Notes: generated from the letters alone by a model not told the origin. A stretch of 64,000 nucleotides of DNA from Niallia sp. NCCP-28 (GCF_023168165.1 NZ_BQYJ01000007.1:1-64000); one strand, 5' to 3'; shown: positions 34,247 through 44,619, counted from the stretch's first letter. Numbers and translations are program-made.

Positions 34247-35260
34247 TTATTTTTTACCCTTCGCGTAATCTGCATCAAATAAGAACAGACGCATTAACAA
34301 AATCAGGGAAGGAACTAATAATAGCAGTCCAGCTATAAATGCAACAATAAGTGCAATTCCCATCGAAGGATTTGTAACACTATTTTCTATACTGATTTGC
34401 GGATATAGTAAATATGGAAACTTGGCCATGCCGTATCCAAAAAAGGCAAAAAGAAATTGCAGCATAATCGCTATAAAAGCAACACCATAATACTTGCCAA
34501 TATACAATAGACTAATCGCAATTAAGAAAAATGCCATCGATAGACCAAAAACCCACCATAAATCAATCATATTTTCGTAATTTTGCTGATTGCGCTGACT
34601 TAAAGCTATCATGGTTGTAAGTGCCATAATAATGGTTGGTGTTGCCCAAAAAAGTGCCCATTTTCTTACTAAATGAAGTGCCGGTATATCATTTGCTCTT
34701 GATGCATAGTACGTTATAAAGCTCGCACTAATAAACAGGACAGAGACAATAGCCAAACCAACAATGCTCCAAGCTAATGGACTAGTAAATAACTCAAAGT
34801 ATTTTAATGATACGTGTCCATTTTGTTCTGTAATGAATCCGCCCTCAGAAATCGTTAAGGCAACCGATAGAGAGGCTGGGATAAATAGCCCTGTTGCACC
34901 ATATAGAAACATATAAATATTACTTTGTTTTGACCCATAATTTTCAAAAGCATAAAAGGAACCGCGAATAGCTATCAAAATGATGGCAAAACTTGCGGGT
35001 ACAAGTAATGCTGATCCATAGTAATAGGCTGTTGATGGAAAGAATCCAACAATACCAACAAAAAAGAATACTAAAAATACATTTGTTACCTCCCAAACTG
35101 GAGATAAATAACGTGAAATAATTTTATTGATAATGTGATCTTGTTTCGTAACTTTTGCATAGTAAGCGAAAAAGCCTGCACCGAAATCTATGGATGCCAC
35201 TATTAGATATCCATATAAAAATATCCATAATACACTAATCCCAATTACTTCATAGCTCAT
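34247..35260 (-). CDS. cydB: Cytochrome bd ubiquinol/menaquinol oxidase subunit II
   Basis: A 337-residue protein with about eight to nine helices. The N-terminal WIFLYGYLIVASIDFGAGFF is the conserved first helix of CydB. The subunit stabilises the haem-binding CydA and has no haem of its own. Its ATG overlaps the cydA stop by 4 bp. Length is normal. Confidence 0.95.
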   Translation of the reverse strand: MSYEVIGISVLWIFLYGYLIVASIDFGAGFFAYYAKVTKQDHIINKIISRYLSPVWEVTNVFLVFFFVGIVGFFPSTAYYYGSALLVPASFAIILIAIRGSFYAFENYGSKQSNIYMFLYGATGLFIPASLSVALTISEGGFITEQNGHVSLKYFELFTSPLAWSIVGLAIVSVLFISASFITYYASRANDIPALHLVRKWALFWATPTIIMALTTMIALSQRNQQNYENMIDLWWVFGLSMAFFLIAISLLYIGKYYGVAFIAIMLQFLFAFFGYGMAKFPYLLYPQISIENSVTNPSMGIALIVAFIAGLLLLVPSLILLMRLFLFDADYAKGKK

Positions 35261-36609
35261 TTTTTATCCCCCTTATTAAGTTCAGGGTAGTATTTCTCTA
35301 ATTCGAGTTCCACAGGCTTATCTTTAAATAATTTCCTTAAAGTAAGGACAAATAGGGTTCCAAGCACTAAGTATAGTGCTAAAAATAAGAAAAACATGTG
35401 AACAATATAGGGAGATTTAGTTGCTGCCTCTTCCACTGTCATATATCCTCTTAAAATCCATGGCTGTCTGCCCAGCTCTGCAAATACCCAGCCAAATTCG
35501 ACTGCTAACATCGCAAGTGGACCACCTAAAGCGAGTAACCATAATATAAACTTGTTGTGGACATCCCATCGTTTAAATCTACTTAATACTAGATACAAGG
35601 ACGAAACCCCTAATAAGAATAATCCAATCGAAACCATCAAATCAAACAAATAGTGAATGATTAATGGTGGTCGTTCTCCTTCTGGTGTTTCCTCAAGCCC
35701 TATTACCTCACTCGTAAAATCACCATTTGCTAAAAAGCTTAAAAAACCTGGAATTCGGATCGCCCCAACTACTTCATTATCTTCATTTAACCATCCGAAA
35801 AGAACAAGATCAGCATTACCCTCTGTTTCAAAGTGCCACTCTGCAGCTGCTAATTTTTCTGACTGGTACTTGGCTAGGTATTTTGCTGACAAATCTCCAC
35901 CTAATGCAGTTAGCAAAGAGAACACAACCATAGAAATAACAGTCATTTTTAATGCTTTCTTATGATATTCTGCAGCACCTTTCTTTTTTAAGAGTGCAAA
36001 CGCAGCAAGGGCAGCTAAAATTGCAGCAACTGTTAAATATGAACCTCCTAAGACGTGAAAGACTCTTGTGGGAGTTGATGGGTTTAACATGGCTTGCAAT
36101 GGATTTACTGCAGTAAACTCACCATTCACCATGGTAAATCCGTCTGGTGAATTCATAAACGAATTCACTGTACTAATGAATACCGCCGACATACCTGCAC
36201 CGATAATGACAGGTAAAGATAATAACCAGTGTGTATATTTCCCTTTAAATCGATCCCAAGTATATAAATAAATCCCCAGGAAAATTGCTTCAAAGAAAAA
36301 TGCAAAGACTTCCATAAACAGCGGCAATGCAATCACATTGCCGGCAAGCTCCATAAAGTTTGGCCAAACTAAAGATAACTGTAGGGCTATAGCCGTTCCC
36401 GTAACCACCCCAATAGCTACAGATATCACAAAACCTCTGGACCAACGTTTAGCTAATAATTCATAATGTTTGTCTTTCTTCTTAATACCAATAAATTCAG
36501 CTAACGAAATAAATAATGGTACACCTACGCCTAAAGTAGCAAAAACAATATGAAAAATTAGTGTCATAGCGGTAATTAATCTACTTATTGTAACTGTATC
36601 AAACTCCAT
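35257..36609 (-). CDS. cydA: Cytochrome bd menaquinol oxidase subunit I
   Basis: A 450-residue haem-bearing subunit: His in TLIFHIVFATLGVG (haem b595 ligand region), RWSRGFVISVAIGVVTGT, the quinol loop of the short Gram-positive type, and the diagnostic GRQPWILRG near residue 390. It oxidises menaquinol and reduces oxygen without pumping, with high oxygen affinity. ATG 36609 follows AGGAGG. It heads cydAB and the CydD/CydC genes. A TGTGAA-N4-TGAACA element 30 bp upstream (36634-36649) resembles half of a Rex site but is too imperfect to call. Confidence 0.96.
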   Translation of the reverse strand: MEFDTVTISRLITAMTLIFHIVFATLGVGVPLFISLAEFIGIKKKDKHYELLAKRWSRGFVISVAIGVVTGTAIALQLSLVWPNFMELAGNVIALPLFMEVFAFFFEAIFLGIYLYTWDRFKGKYTHWLLSLPVIIGAGMSAVFISTVNSFMNSPDGFTMVNGEFTAVNPLQAMLNPSTPTRVFHVLGGSYLTVAAILAALAAFALLKKKGAAEYHKKALKMTVISMVVFSLLTALGGDLSAKYLAKYQSEKLAAAEWHFETEGNADLVLFGWLNEDNEVVGAIRIPGFLSFLANGDFTSEVIGLEETPEGERPPLIIHYLFDLMVSIGLFLLGVSSLYLVLSRFKRWDVHNKFILWLLALGGPLAMLAVEFGWVFAELGRQPWILRGYMTVEEAATKSPYIVHMFFLFLALYLVLGTLFVLTLRKLFKDKPVELELEKYYPELNKGDKK

Positions 36610-37130
36610 TTTAAAGCCTCCTCAAATGTTAATTTATGTGAAATTCTGAACAAGTTTTTGTATACTTATATACTCTTAAACAATAGATTGTCTGGTTTAA
36701 ACATTTATCATTAAAGAACTTTTACACATATTTATCAATACCTTGTTCATATAACAGGATTTCTTTCTTTATAAGAACTATAGATAATCCTTATACAACT
36801 ATCAACCATTCTAATCATGTAAATGATAGATTGTATTTTTCTATTTTCACTATGTATACAATGTTATCATGGAAGTATATAAAAAAATGTGTACAAATAG
36901 TGTACGTTTTGTGTACAATTCCGTAAGGGTATTTTTACCACTAACTTCCGAAACCCTCAACTTTACAAAAATTGAACTCCTAAACTCCAAAACGGCATAA
37001 ACAGCAAGAGCATCATTAGAGACTGAAATCAAAAAGATTATGATAGTGTTCTATTTTTATTTTTACTCAAACAAAAAGGATCCAATCCTAGTTCCTATTT
37101 AATTAATAAAAAAAAAGGATTTCCCCTTTT
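36610..37130. other. Regulatory/gene-free region upstream of cydA
   Basis: Besides the cydA leader it contains three direct repeats of GTGTAC in exact 11-bp register (36889-36921). No gene is supported. An A8/T7 hairpin (37110-37133) may be the terminator of the adjoining SleB remnant. Confidence 0.4.
36889..36921. repeat. Three 11-bp direct repeats GTGTACNNNNN
   Basis: GTGTAC begins at 36889, 36900 and 36911, so the cores lie on one face of the helix. Such phased direct repeats usually bind a regulator of the OmpR or similar type; the nearest gene start is cydA about 280 bp away. Confidence 0.55.
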
Positions 37131-37135
37131 TTTGC

Positions 37136-37500
37136 TTACTTTGCAAAAGTTTGTTACCAAATCTGACATTCACTTCTCTTCTTTAGTTAAAATCCATTCC
37201 CTTTTGATTGTAGAAGTATAGAGACCTTGTGTCCTCTCTATAGACAATGTTTTATCCAATGCCTTGTTTCCTATGCTTGTAGAGTCTTATTTATTTTGCC
37301 TATTTTAACAAGCAAGATAATAAAATAACTGTTAGAACTATTAAAATTAACTTTTCTAATTGTATATGAAAATGTATTAATATAAACACTGATTCAAGAC
37401 TAAATTCCTAATGCAACTTTTAAGTTCATATGGTTCTCCTAGTGCTTCTGCATAAGATAATTGAATTAATAATGTTCTATTAGTAATTTTTTAGCAACCC
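37136..37500 (-). pseudogene. SleB-type cell-wall hydrolase, highly degraded
   Basis: Minus-strand pieces RTLSI...REWILTKEE and a final QTFAK plus stop at 37136 match the C-terminus of the SleB-like remnant at 50905-51501. LIQLSYAEALGEPYE near 37450 matches its catalytic-domain start (LLAQLIYAEAQGELY). Frameshifts and deletions have removed most of the domain. It is a second fossil of the same family in this window. Confidence 0.6.
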
Positions 37501-38070
37501 TTGATTCCACCATAACTCTATCAAGTGGTTTGTACCTAAGGTCATACTCCTAAAGCATTGTTCCAAACTTAACGCCTGTCTTGATCCAATAGAATATGAC
37601 TACAAAGCTTTCTTAACCAAGACTGTCACTTAATAGAGATTTCCATTCTGATACACTATCTGCAGTTGTCTTAGAACTCGGTTCTATGTGAATGAGAGTC
37701 CGAATGCCACCAGTTAGAAACATACAGACATATAAATGTGATAAAAGGAAACTATTAAATTTTTGTTGATTAACTAAACTATTGATCCTTTATGCCGAAA
37801 CAATATAAGGTTCTATACCTTACTAAGGGCCTTAAGAGGAAAGCTCTCACACACTTACTTCGCTTTTCTTTTAGGGCCTATATTAGCATGGAATTCATAT
37901 AATTTTAAACCACGGGTTCTATACAAACATAAGGAAAGAATATATACCTTCATAAACAATTCGTTTAATTGAGGATTGCTGTCTTTATTTATAAAATTAA
38001 CCACCGTATGGCAGCCTAAATTATTCATGGAAAAAGCTACTTTATCTTTAGCTTTACAGTGAATGCAAGT
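37501..38070. other. Gene-free stretch
   Basis: The minus strand shows a protein-like piece (MNNLGCHTVVNFINKDSN near 38020) without continuation. No RNA gene or repeat was recognised. Confidence 0.3.
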
Positions 38071-38715
38071 TTACCTGCTAATGGTTTTCCATAATATTTC
38101 ATAAACCGTTACATAGCCTAGTGTGCTAATTCCAGCTCCCATGAACATAGTTGTTATTTTTGGTGATGCAATGTTTAACTCCATCCCTACATACACATTG
38201 ATTGCTAGTGCAGCCGATAACATAGCGCATAAAATCCAAAAAATGTTTATACCGGCTTTTGAAATTAATAGAGAAGTCATCAAAACCATCCCTTCTGGGA
38301 TATTATGAGCCAATGTTACTTTCAAAAGGGAAGTATCAGTTTCACCAATATTAATTCCAAGAGCTATACCTGTAGGGATACTGTGGATGAATAAAGCGAA
38401 GAATAATAAAAATATAACTTTCATATTTTGTATACCGTTATACTTTATGTTATGAGTATATTTTTCTACAAGCACAATAAAAAAAATACCTACAGAACTT
38501 CCTGCCATTAGACCAAGGATATCATATCTAGCTATGGCTTCAGGAATAAGTTCAAATCCCAACATTCCAGCTAAAACTCCACCGCCCAAAAGGGGCAAAA
38601 AGTAATATTTATCTCTCAAAAAAGGGAATAATATTCGAATGAGTCCTCCCCCTAGTACTATCCCCATAAAAACTAAACTCATAATGATTAAACTGACCTT
38701 AATTTCTACAGACAT
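38071..38715 (-). CDS. ZIP-family metal transporter
   Basis: A 214-residue protein with seven to eight helices. The metal-path motifs are HSIPTGIALG in helix 4 and AHNIPEGMVL in helix 5, giving the binuclear His/Asn/Glu site of ZIP transporters. These normally import Zn2+, Fe2+ or Mn2+. The His-rich cytoplasmic loop of many members is reduced (KYTHNIKYNG). It is a bit short compared with ZupT (about 257). Among neighbours that export metals it would be the opposing uptake route, or it may run as exporter as in some GufA-like proteins. Confidence 0.82.
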   Translation of the reverse strand: MSVEIKVSLIIMSLVFMGIVLGGGLIRILFPFLRDKYYFLPLLGGGVLAGMLGFELIPEAIARYDILGLMAGSSVGIFFIVLVEKYTHNIKYNGIQNMKVIFLLFFALFIHSIPTGIALGINIGETDTSLLKVTLAHNIPEGMVLMTSLLISKAGINIFWILCAMLSAALAINVYVGMELNIASPKITTMFMGAGISTLGYVTVYEILWKTISR

Positions 38716-38973
38716 TCCACGCCTCCATATAGAACTAGTTTTAACAAATATATTCAGAGGTAAAATTCTATATTCCCTTAGCTTATTGTTTTAATTAATA
38801 TTTTTTGAGTCCAAATTAATATTAAAGAGTTTAATCGTATAAGATAGGTTAACGAATAACTTATATAGCATTAGAAGATATACACTCTACATTATTTCAT
38901 TATTTTACGAATGATTTTAAACCTTTGGTACAAAATATGTGTGTAAAATCTATTGTAGAGAAGAGGGATATTA

Positions 38974-40392
38974 ATGGAAAATTGGTTTTCTATTGTTCCG
39001 TTTGTCATCGCCGTATTTGTGGCAATGACAACCCGACAAGTATTAGTTGGTCTAGGATTGGGACTTCTAATTGGCTCATACTCATTAAAACCCGGAATCT
39101 TTAACTCTTTGTCTAAAATGAGTGATTATGTGTTTATTGCCATTTCAGATAGAGACAACCTTAGAATCATCATTTTTCTATTTGTTTTCGGAGGGCTTGT
39201 TGGTATGATGCAAGTTGCTGGAGGCATTAAAGGATTTGCAAAAACAGTACAGAAGCGAATTAAAACCGAGCGAAGCGCCTTAATCGTTGCATGGTCTACG
39301 ATTCTCGTCACCTTTATGGATTGCGAGTTTAGGATTATGACTACTGGACCAGTTATGAAGGCTGCAAAAACATCCGTTGCCATTACGAGGGCAAAGCTTG
39401 CATATGCAATCGACGTTTCCACCGTTCCAGTAATTGTCCTAATGCCTGTGGCCACAACTTACACTGGATATATGGTTTCTGTTGTAGGAGGTTCGTTAAA
39501 TCAATTAAATATTAACCGATCTCCTTATCAGCTTTTTTTAGCAAGTATCCCTTTTAATTTTTGGGCTTTGTCAATAGTGACAATCGGTATATTTGCAGTA
39601 CTGACAGGGCGATATATTGGAAAAGGAATTGATTCAAATAATGGTCATAACGTGTCTGAAATTGAAGAAGAGATTCACAGGGAAAGTATTGAATCCGAAT
39701 TAGAAAAGGTAGAACCAAAAGCGATGAACCTTATTTTACCTTTACTTTTACTTCTATCTAGCACATTTTATCTAATATGGCAAGATGGTTTACATAAGGG
39801 AGCAAACTCGTTCTTAGATGCAATGCAACAAGCTGATGCAACGCAAGCAATGTTAATTGCCCTTTTTGCGACAGTCATTTTTTCTTTATGTTTGTTCCTT
39901 CTACGAAAGGAAAAAATCTCTGAATTAATGTTTCATTTCATTGATGGCGGAAACCAAATAATAATGGCTATCATACTATTAGTACTCGTTTGGGCACTTG
40001 CAAATATGGCGGAAGACCTTGGGTTTTCCAGCTTCATAACAGGAACAGCAGGAACCTTTTTGTCAGGGGCTTTTGTACCGGTAGCAGTTTTTTTATTTGG
40101 TTCGCTTATAGCTTATTTTATAGGTTCATCTTGGGGTACATGGGGTCTTTTAATGCCTCTAGCAATTTCATTAGCAGAAGCTACCGATGCTTCACTGCCA
40201 CTGGCGGTGGCAGCAGTGTTTGCCGCAGGATCCTTTGGTGACTTCACTTCGCCCTTAGGAGAGACAACCGTCACTACTGCTTCAGTTTTTGATTTGCCCG
40301 TTGTTGATTATGCTAAGGCCAAATCCGCTTCCTCTTTCGTAGCATTGGGTGTCTCAACTATTTTGTTTGTAATTGCCGGCTTATTTTTTTAA
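38974..40392 (+). CDS. NhaC-type Na+/H+ antiporter family protein
   Basis: A 472-residue membrane protein with about twelve helices. FMDCEFRIMTTGPVMKAAK in the first half and GSSWGTWGLLMPLAISLAE plus GSFGDFTSPLGETTVTTAS in the second are the duplicated ion-site motifs of the NhaC/YheL group. It would exchange sodium for protons, or carry an organic acid. A cytoplasmic acidic loop (SEIEEEIHRESIESELEK) divides the halves. ATG 38974 follows AGAAGAGGGA. Monocistronic; an imperfect hairpin at 40402-40426 may end it. Confidence 0.82.
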   Translation: MENWFSIVPFVIAVFVAMTTRQVLVGLGLGLLIGSYSLKPGIFNSLSKMSDYVFIAISDRDNLRIIIFLFVFGGLVGMMQVAGGIKGFAKTVQKRIKTERSALIVAWSTILVTFMDCEFRIMTTGPVMKAAKTSVAITRAKLAYAIDVSTVPVIVLMPVATTYTGYMVSVVGGSLNQLNINRSPYQLFLASIPFNFWALSIVTIGIFAVLTGRYIGKGIDSNNGHNVSEIEEEIHRESIESELEKVEPKAMNLILPLLLLLSSTFYLIWQDGLHKGANSFLDAMQQADATQAMLIALFATVIFSLCLFLLRKEKISELMFHFIDGGNQIIMAIILLVLVWALANMAEDLGFSSFITGTAGTFLSGAFVPVAVFLFGSLIAYFIGSSWGTWGLLMPLAISLAEATDASLPLAVAAVFAAGSFGDFTSPLGETTVTTASVFDLPVVDYAKAKSASSFVALGVSTILFVIAGLFF

Positions 40393-41330
40393 AGTTAGGG
40401 TTCCGCCAACAACCACATATGTTAGCGGGATTCTAATTATAACTAACTAATTGGCTGAATTATTCTTTTTAACAGTCTAACTTCAAAGTAGAGCAACTTT
40501 CCTATAATATTTTAAATTAGGTCCTTTTTTGGTTTCCTTATATTTACATGAATAATCACAATAAATTTATACCTTCAATAGTTTTAGTGTCCAGAAAGGG
40601 ATAGCACACCAGTATGAGTGGTAACATATCTTGTTTTGCATATATCCCAAATGAAATTACTACTACAAAAACAAGTCCAGCTATACCCTACTCTTAAGAC
40701 ATAACTCCCATTATATGCAATTAAAGGATAACAGAAGAACCAATAGCGCGATTACAGCTGAAGAATGCAAAAAAATAATAAAGCCTTATAGCAGCATCAA
40801 TGAATGCAACAAATCAGTTACCGTTACAAACATTTCCTCTATCCATAGACCAAAAGAAACTGGTTCAGGTCATTGCTCCTAAGCAAAATCAAATAAATTT
40901 ATTCCTTTTACGACTCCAAGTTTTGCAGACATAGAAAAAAATAGCCATTAAGTTTAAAAATATCACAACCAAAAAAGTAACATAGCGTATAGATATACTC
41001 TCCAATATCGTCTCTAAGTTGCCCGGACATAAATGCCCGATCGAGGAATGTCAACAACTTCTATATCCACGCGTTTTGCCACCTAAATATCATGAGCATA
41101 TTTTTCTAATGTCTTCTATTTTAATGATTCTGCATCCATACTTTTCATCTTTTATCCATGGTGATATACCTAATTAAATAACTAGAAAAAAATTACTTAA
41201 TTCCATTAACTCAATATTAAAGTTTTGATTATTGCAATTCCTATTAAAGAATAAAAACATAAAATTTACTAATCTAGTATAAATTTTTATTTTCCTGGCT
41301 ATCCTTCATATATAGAGGGAGTTGAGAAGT
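40393..41330. other. Gene-free stretch
   Basis: About 900 bp without a convincing reading frame. The minus strand gives membrane-protein-like pieces with stops near 40900-41050, suggesting a decayed transporter, but I cannot name it. No RNA gene or repeat recognised. Confidence 0.3.
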
Positions 41331-42053
41331 ATGAAAAAATTAATTCTATTATTTTGTTTTTTCTTATTAATAACTTTAACAACAAATGAAGCTAAAGCTT
41401 TTTACCAAGATAATGAATTAAGTCAAATTACACAAATTGCAAAGCAAAACAATATATTTATTAATAATTGGTCTATGTATATTAAAGAACCTATTAGGAA
41501 ATATTCTGATATGAAAGATCTTGATAGGACAATAGATGATATTAAAGACACTGAAAAAGATTATAGTTGGTCAAAAAAGAAATTTGTGAAAGATTACTAT
41601 AAAATTGAAGGCAAGAAAAAAACTTCTATTGCAGACCTAGAGGAGAAAGTTCTAATCATTATATACTCACAGAGCGGTAAGTATAATTTAAGTGTCACCT
41701 ATGATATAAAGGGCAAATGGGATGAAACTAAATGGCCAGCAATCTTCAATATGTATAAGAATAAAATAGAGGATTATTCGGCGTTTTATACCGTCCAAGG
41801 AACAAAAAATATTAATCAATCTTTGTATACTGAAGCATCTAAACTATTAACTAATTTTTCAGGAGAAGAAATACAAAGTCTAAATGAAACAAAATTCGTT
41901 TCTCTATCCGCATATACGAAACGCTGGGAGAATAAACTCCCTCTTGGTGATAACCAATACATGAACCTCCATATTGCATACAGAGAAACTAGTGAATCTA
42001 CGAATCAAGTAAAAGTAACAATTGGAACACCTATTATCACTTCCGAGTATTAA
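41331..42053 (+). CDS. YwmB-family secreted protein
   Basis: A 240-residue exported protein: signal peptide MKKLILLFCFFLLITLTTNE ending at AKA (about residue 23), no other helix. The body shows alpha/beta alternation and ends KVTIGTPIITSEY, with FVSLSAYTKRWENKLPLG before it; both are hallmarks of the Bacillus YwmB family (annotated TATA-box-binding-like from its fold). Function unknown; family genes are often near the spoIID/murA region, so this is probably an additional paralogue. ATG 41331 was chosen because a signal peptide starts there; GAGGGAG is about 10 bp upstream. Confidence 0.72.
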   Translation: MKKLILLFCFFLLITLTTNEAKAFYQDNELSQITQIAKQNNIFINNWSMYIKEPIRKYSDMKDLDRTIDDIKDTEKDYSWSKKKFVKDYYKIEGKKKTSIADLEEKVLIIIYSQSGKYNLSVTYDIKGKWDETKWPAIFNMYKNKIEDYSAFYTVQGTKNINQSLYTEASKLLTNFSGEEIQSLNETKFVSLSAYTKRWENKLPLGDNQYMNLHIAYRETSESTNQVKVTIGTPIITSEY

Positions 42054-42103
42054 ATAGCAAATACGAGATATCGCATAATCAGACACTTCTTCGTTTTATT
42101 ATC

Positions 42104-42215
42104 TTAACTTTTCATACGTAGTTTCCATAATGCAATTAAAATAAAAATTAAAACTGTTCCTGTATTACTTAATACTACCATCCAAAGCTTTACCACCCTT
42201 GAAAAATTAATATAT
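42104..42215 (-). pseudogene. P-type ATPase 3' remnant
   Basis: The minus strand encodes VVKLWMVVLSNTGTVLIFIL and IALWKLRMKS plus a stop at 42104. This is the terminal helix block of a heavy-metal ATPase, closely similar at DNA level to the end of the CC-repeat ATPase gene (9268-9380). Everything upstream of it is lost. It shows that a second ATPase of that lineage once lay here. Confidence 0.8.
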
Positions 42216-42379
42216 GGAAATATTGGAGTTCAAAATAAGTATTGGACCTAGCTCCATTCCTTGATAATCCTGTGCTTTAGCTACGTGATGATGTTTAGCG
42301 ATATACATACCAATTACGATGGTTTAAGTTGTGAAATCTAAGCTAATGTATGATTTTGGTTATGATTTATGTGAAATTC

Positions 42380-42450
42380 TGAGTAAAATTTTTTGTCCCT
42401 TTTAGCTTGCCGGCTCAAGACACAATTATCTTAAAAAGAGGACTTGTTTT
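42380..42450. repeat. Dispersed repeat, copy 2
   Basis: Matches 9015-9085 over about 65 bp (TTTTTTGTCCCTTTTAGCT, then GGCTCA-GACACA, then AGAGG). Both copies lie close to the 3' end of related P-type ATPase genes, so they may have been duplicated together. Confidence 0.5.
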
Positions 42451-42985
42451 AAGATAATTTTTAACCAGGGATTATCCCTTTTAGAAATACCGCTTGAAGG
42501 TCATTTACGCTTCCTTCAGCATCATCGTTCTTTTTTATATTCATATCATTATCTTGTCTGGAAGTATTTTTACTTTAAATAATGTGTTTTAAAATTACTC
42601 TTTAGTATGACAAAACGTTCTAAATTGCTGTAGCTACTTAAATAAGAGACAGATTCTTGATAAAAGTAGATAAAAGCATAACTATAATCTCCTCTCACTG
42701 AAAGAAAGGCTCTTAATCATTCACTACTATCCTATGAAGAAAATTACGAAATGCGCTCGTCCTTGTTAAATACAGTAAGTGATACAAGATTACCTGCCAA
42801 AGGGTTTTTCTTTCTCGTTATAATTTCAAACTTAACAGTATTTAATGATTACACAGTTAGGATTCCTCTCTTTAAGGAAAACTTCAAAATAGAATAACCA
42901 AAATATAAATCAGAAAAGAAACTGAATTTTTTTCCGATCTTTATTTTGGCTTTTTTAAAGGGCAAAGGTCCTTCCCTACAACTAC
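42451..42985. other. Gene-free stretch with terminator-like hairpin
   Basis: No coding frame is supported. An imperfect inverted repeat CCAAAATATAAATCAG / CCGATCTTTATTTTGG (about 42898-42949) could terminate the minus-strand transporter gene that ends at 42986. Confidence 0.4.
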
Positions 42986-43834
42986 TTATTGATTTTTCCA
43001 TTCCAGTTCAATTGTTGAATGGGTAATGTTCAGGTCAGAAGTGACGTCCCGTACAGACTTCTTAATTACCTCACAATCACTCAGGCGGTTTCCTGTGACA
43101 CAAAGGTGTGCATTTAAGGCAGTTTCTTCTCCATCGATGGACCAGATATGCAATGAAGAAACCGAAACAACCCCCTGTATCCTTTCAATTTTCGATTGAA
43201 TTTCTTTTATATTAACGCCATTTGGTACACCTTCTAAGAGTATCTTCATGGTTTTAATCAAATTTCGTACAACATTAATTAAAATAAACAAGGCTATCGC
43301 AAGAGACAAAATCGGATCAAGAATATGAATATCCTTAAACAACAAAACAATACTGACCATTAAAACAGCTGCCCAACCTAAAACGTCTTCTATCATATGC
43401 CAGGAAATAACACCTTCGTTGATGGAGTTCCCCTTGTGCAGCCGAAAAGCGGCAAATCCATTTAAGAGTACTCCTACAATGGCAAACCAAAACATTCCCT
43501 GCGCATTGGAATGTACCGGATTAAACAACAGAGGAACGGCTTTAGAAATAATAAAGACGGATCCCCCAATTAAAACCAAAGAATTAATTAATGCACCAAG
43601 GAGAGAGAATCGCTTATAGCCAAAAGAAAATTGTTGATCCCCTTTCTTATTAGAAAATTTTTGGAGAAACCATGAGAGCCCCAACGAAAGAGAGTCTCCT
43701 AAATCATGAACAGCATCCGACATAATAGCAACACTGTTAATCAAAAAGCCGCCAATAAATTCTAATAATGAAAAAAGAAGATTAATCCCAAAGGCCAATT
43801 TAATATTTTTTGCAGACGCATGAGATTTTTCCAT
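42986..43834 (-). CDS. Cation diffusion facilitator (CDF) transporter
   Basis: A 282-residue, six-helix metal/proton antiporter with a C-terminal ferredoxin-like cytoplasmic domain (ending THSTIELEW). The transport site reads DAVHD in helix 2 and HMIED in helix 5, that is DxxxD/HxxxD as in YiiP, compatible with Zn, Fe or Cd. It lacks the His-rich tails of the CzcD protein at 45301. ATG 43834 follows AGGAGA. Single gene; no ArsR-type operator was seen upstream. Confidence 0.9.
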   Translation of the reverse strand: MEKSHASAKNIKLAFGINLLFSLLEFIGGFLINSVAIMSDAVHDLGDSLSLGLSWFLQKFSNKKGDQQFSFGYKRFSLLGALINSLVLIGGSVFIISKAVPLLFNPVHSNAQGMFWFAIVGVLLNGFAAFRLHKGNSINEGVISWHMIEDVLGWAAVLMVSIVLLFKDIHILDPILSLAIALFILINVVRNLIKTMKILLEGVPNGVNIKEIQSKIERIQGVVSVSSLHIWSIDGEETALNAHLCVTGNRLSDCEVIKKSVRDVTSDLNITHSTIELEWKNQ

Positions 43835-44040
43835 TTACTTTCTCCTTTCATTTCTAATTCTTGTTTTTCAAATAACATTCTTATTAATGTCTTTTACCTT
43901 ATTTTATAAGTATTAAACTAATCCACTTGTTCATATATGCAAATAGGATTAAGGTAGGTAAATTCTCCTATTGGAAACAAAATCGAAACAATATTCATTA
44001 GCTTTGGTTTTTTATATAATTGATTAACCTACAAACTTAA

Positions 44041-44226
44041 TTTAGATATGTCAAAGACTTTTTTGGATTTATAGAGGTAACTATTAATGATTGTGAAAAT
44101 ACTGAATTAATCTTAATAATAGATTTTTCTATAGTCAATCGTAAAGAAGCATTAAAGTATATAGAGAAGTTAGGCAGCCTAGCAGCCTATGATAACCCAT
44201 CTCTTGATCAGTTGCGTTTAAACTAA
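44041..44226 (+). pseudogene. Unrecognised 3' gene fragment
   Basis: A 61-codon open frame without start reads FRYVKDFFGFIEVTINDCEN, then DFSIVNRKEALKYIEKLG and ends SLDQLRLN. It looks like the C-terminus of a real protein, cut at its left by a stop and abutting the truncated ltaS copy at its right. Family not recognised. The rest of 43835-44040 is AT-rich upstream sequence. Confidence 0.35.
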
Positions 44227-44612
44227 CAGGTGGTACGATTGAAGAATATGACGGGCAAATTGACCTGATGCCTCCCCTTTTATATACTGGGTATTGATAC
44301 TAAAAACTACATCCAATTTGGCATAAACCTTTTATCTGAAGGTCATAATGAACTTGTACCATTTAGAAATGGTGACTTTGTGAGTCCAACCATATCAGCA
44401 ATTGATGAAAAATTTTACAATTCAAGGAAAGGTAATACAGGATGAGCAAACCATTGAGGCAAAAAGGCTTCTAGATAAGGTCACTACCACCCTTTCTCTT
44501 TCCGATAAAGTAGTAAATGGTGATCCTTTTAAGATTTTATACTCCTAAAAACTGTAAACCGATAAATCCTAATGATTACTTTTATACAAGAACTGATAAT
44601 GATAACGAATAA
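44227..44612 (+). pseudogene. ltaS: ltaS 3' fragment (duplicate)
   Basis: About 386 bp are highly similar to the 3' end of the intact ltaS (29291-29684): same frame pieces FVSPTIS-IDEKFYNS, RLLDKVTTTLSLSDKVV and DYFYTRTDND. Small deletions and frameshifts (near 44270, 44430 and 44527) show it is under no constraint. It begins abruptly after an unrelated gene fragment, marking one breakpoint of the duplicated block. Confidence 0.92.
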
Positions 44613-44619
44613 ATTTCAT

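Noticed and set aside
36634-36649. Rex-like site TGTGAA-N4-TGAACA before cydA
   Set aside because: The second arm departs from the TTCACA consensus, and the first arm also occurs at 42370 out of context.
36850-37032. 60-codon minus-strand frame near the GTGTAC repeats
   Set aside because: No family resemblance, no ribosome binding site, and it spans the phased repeats.
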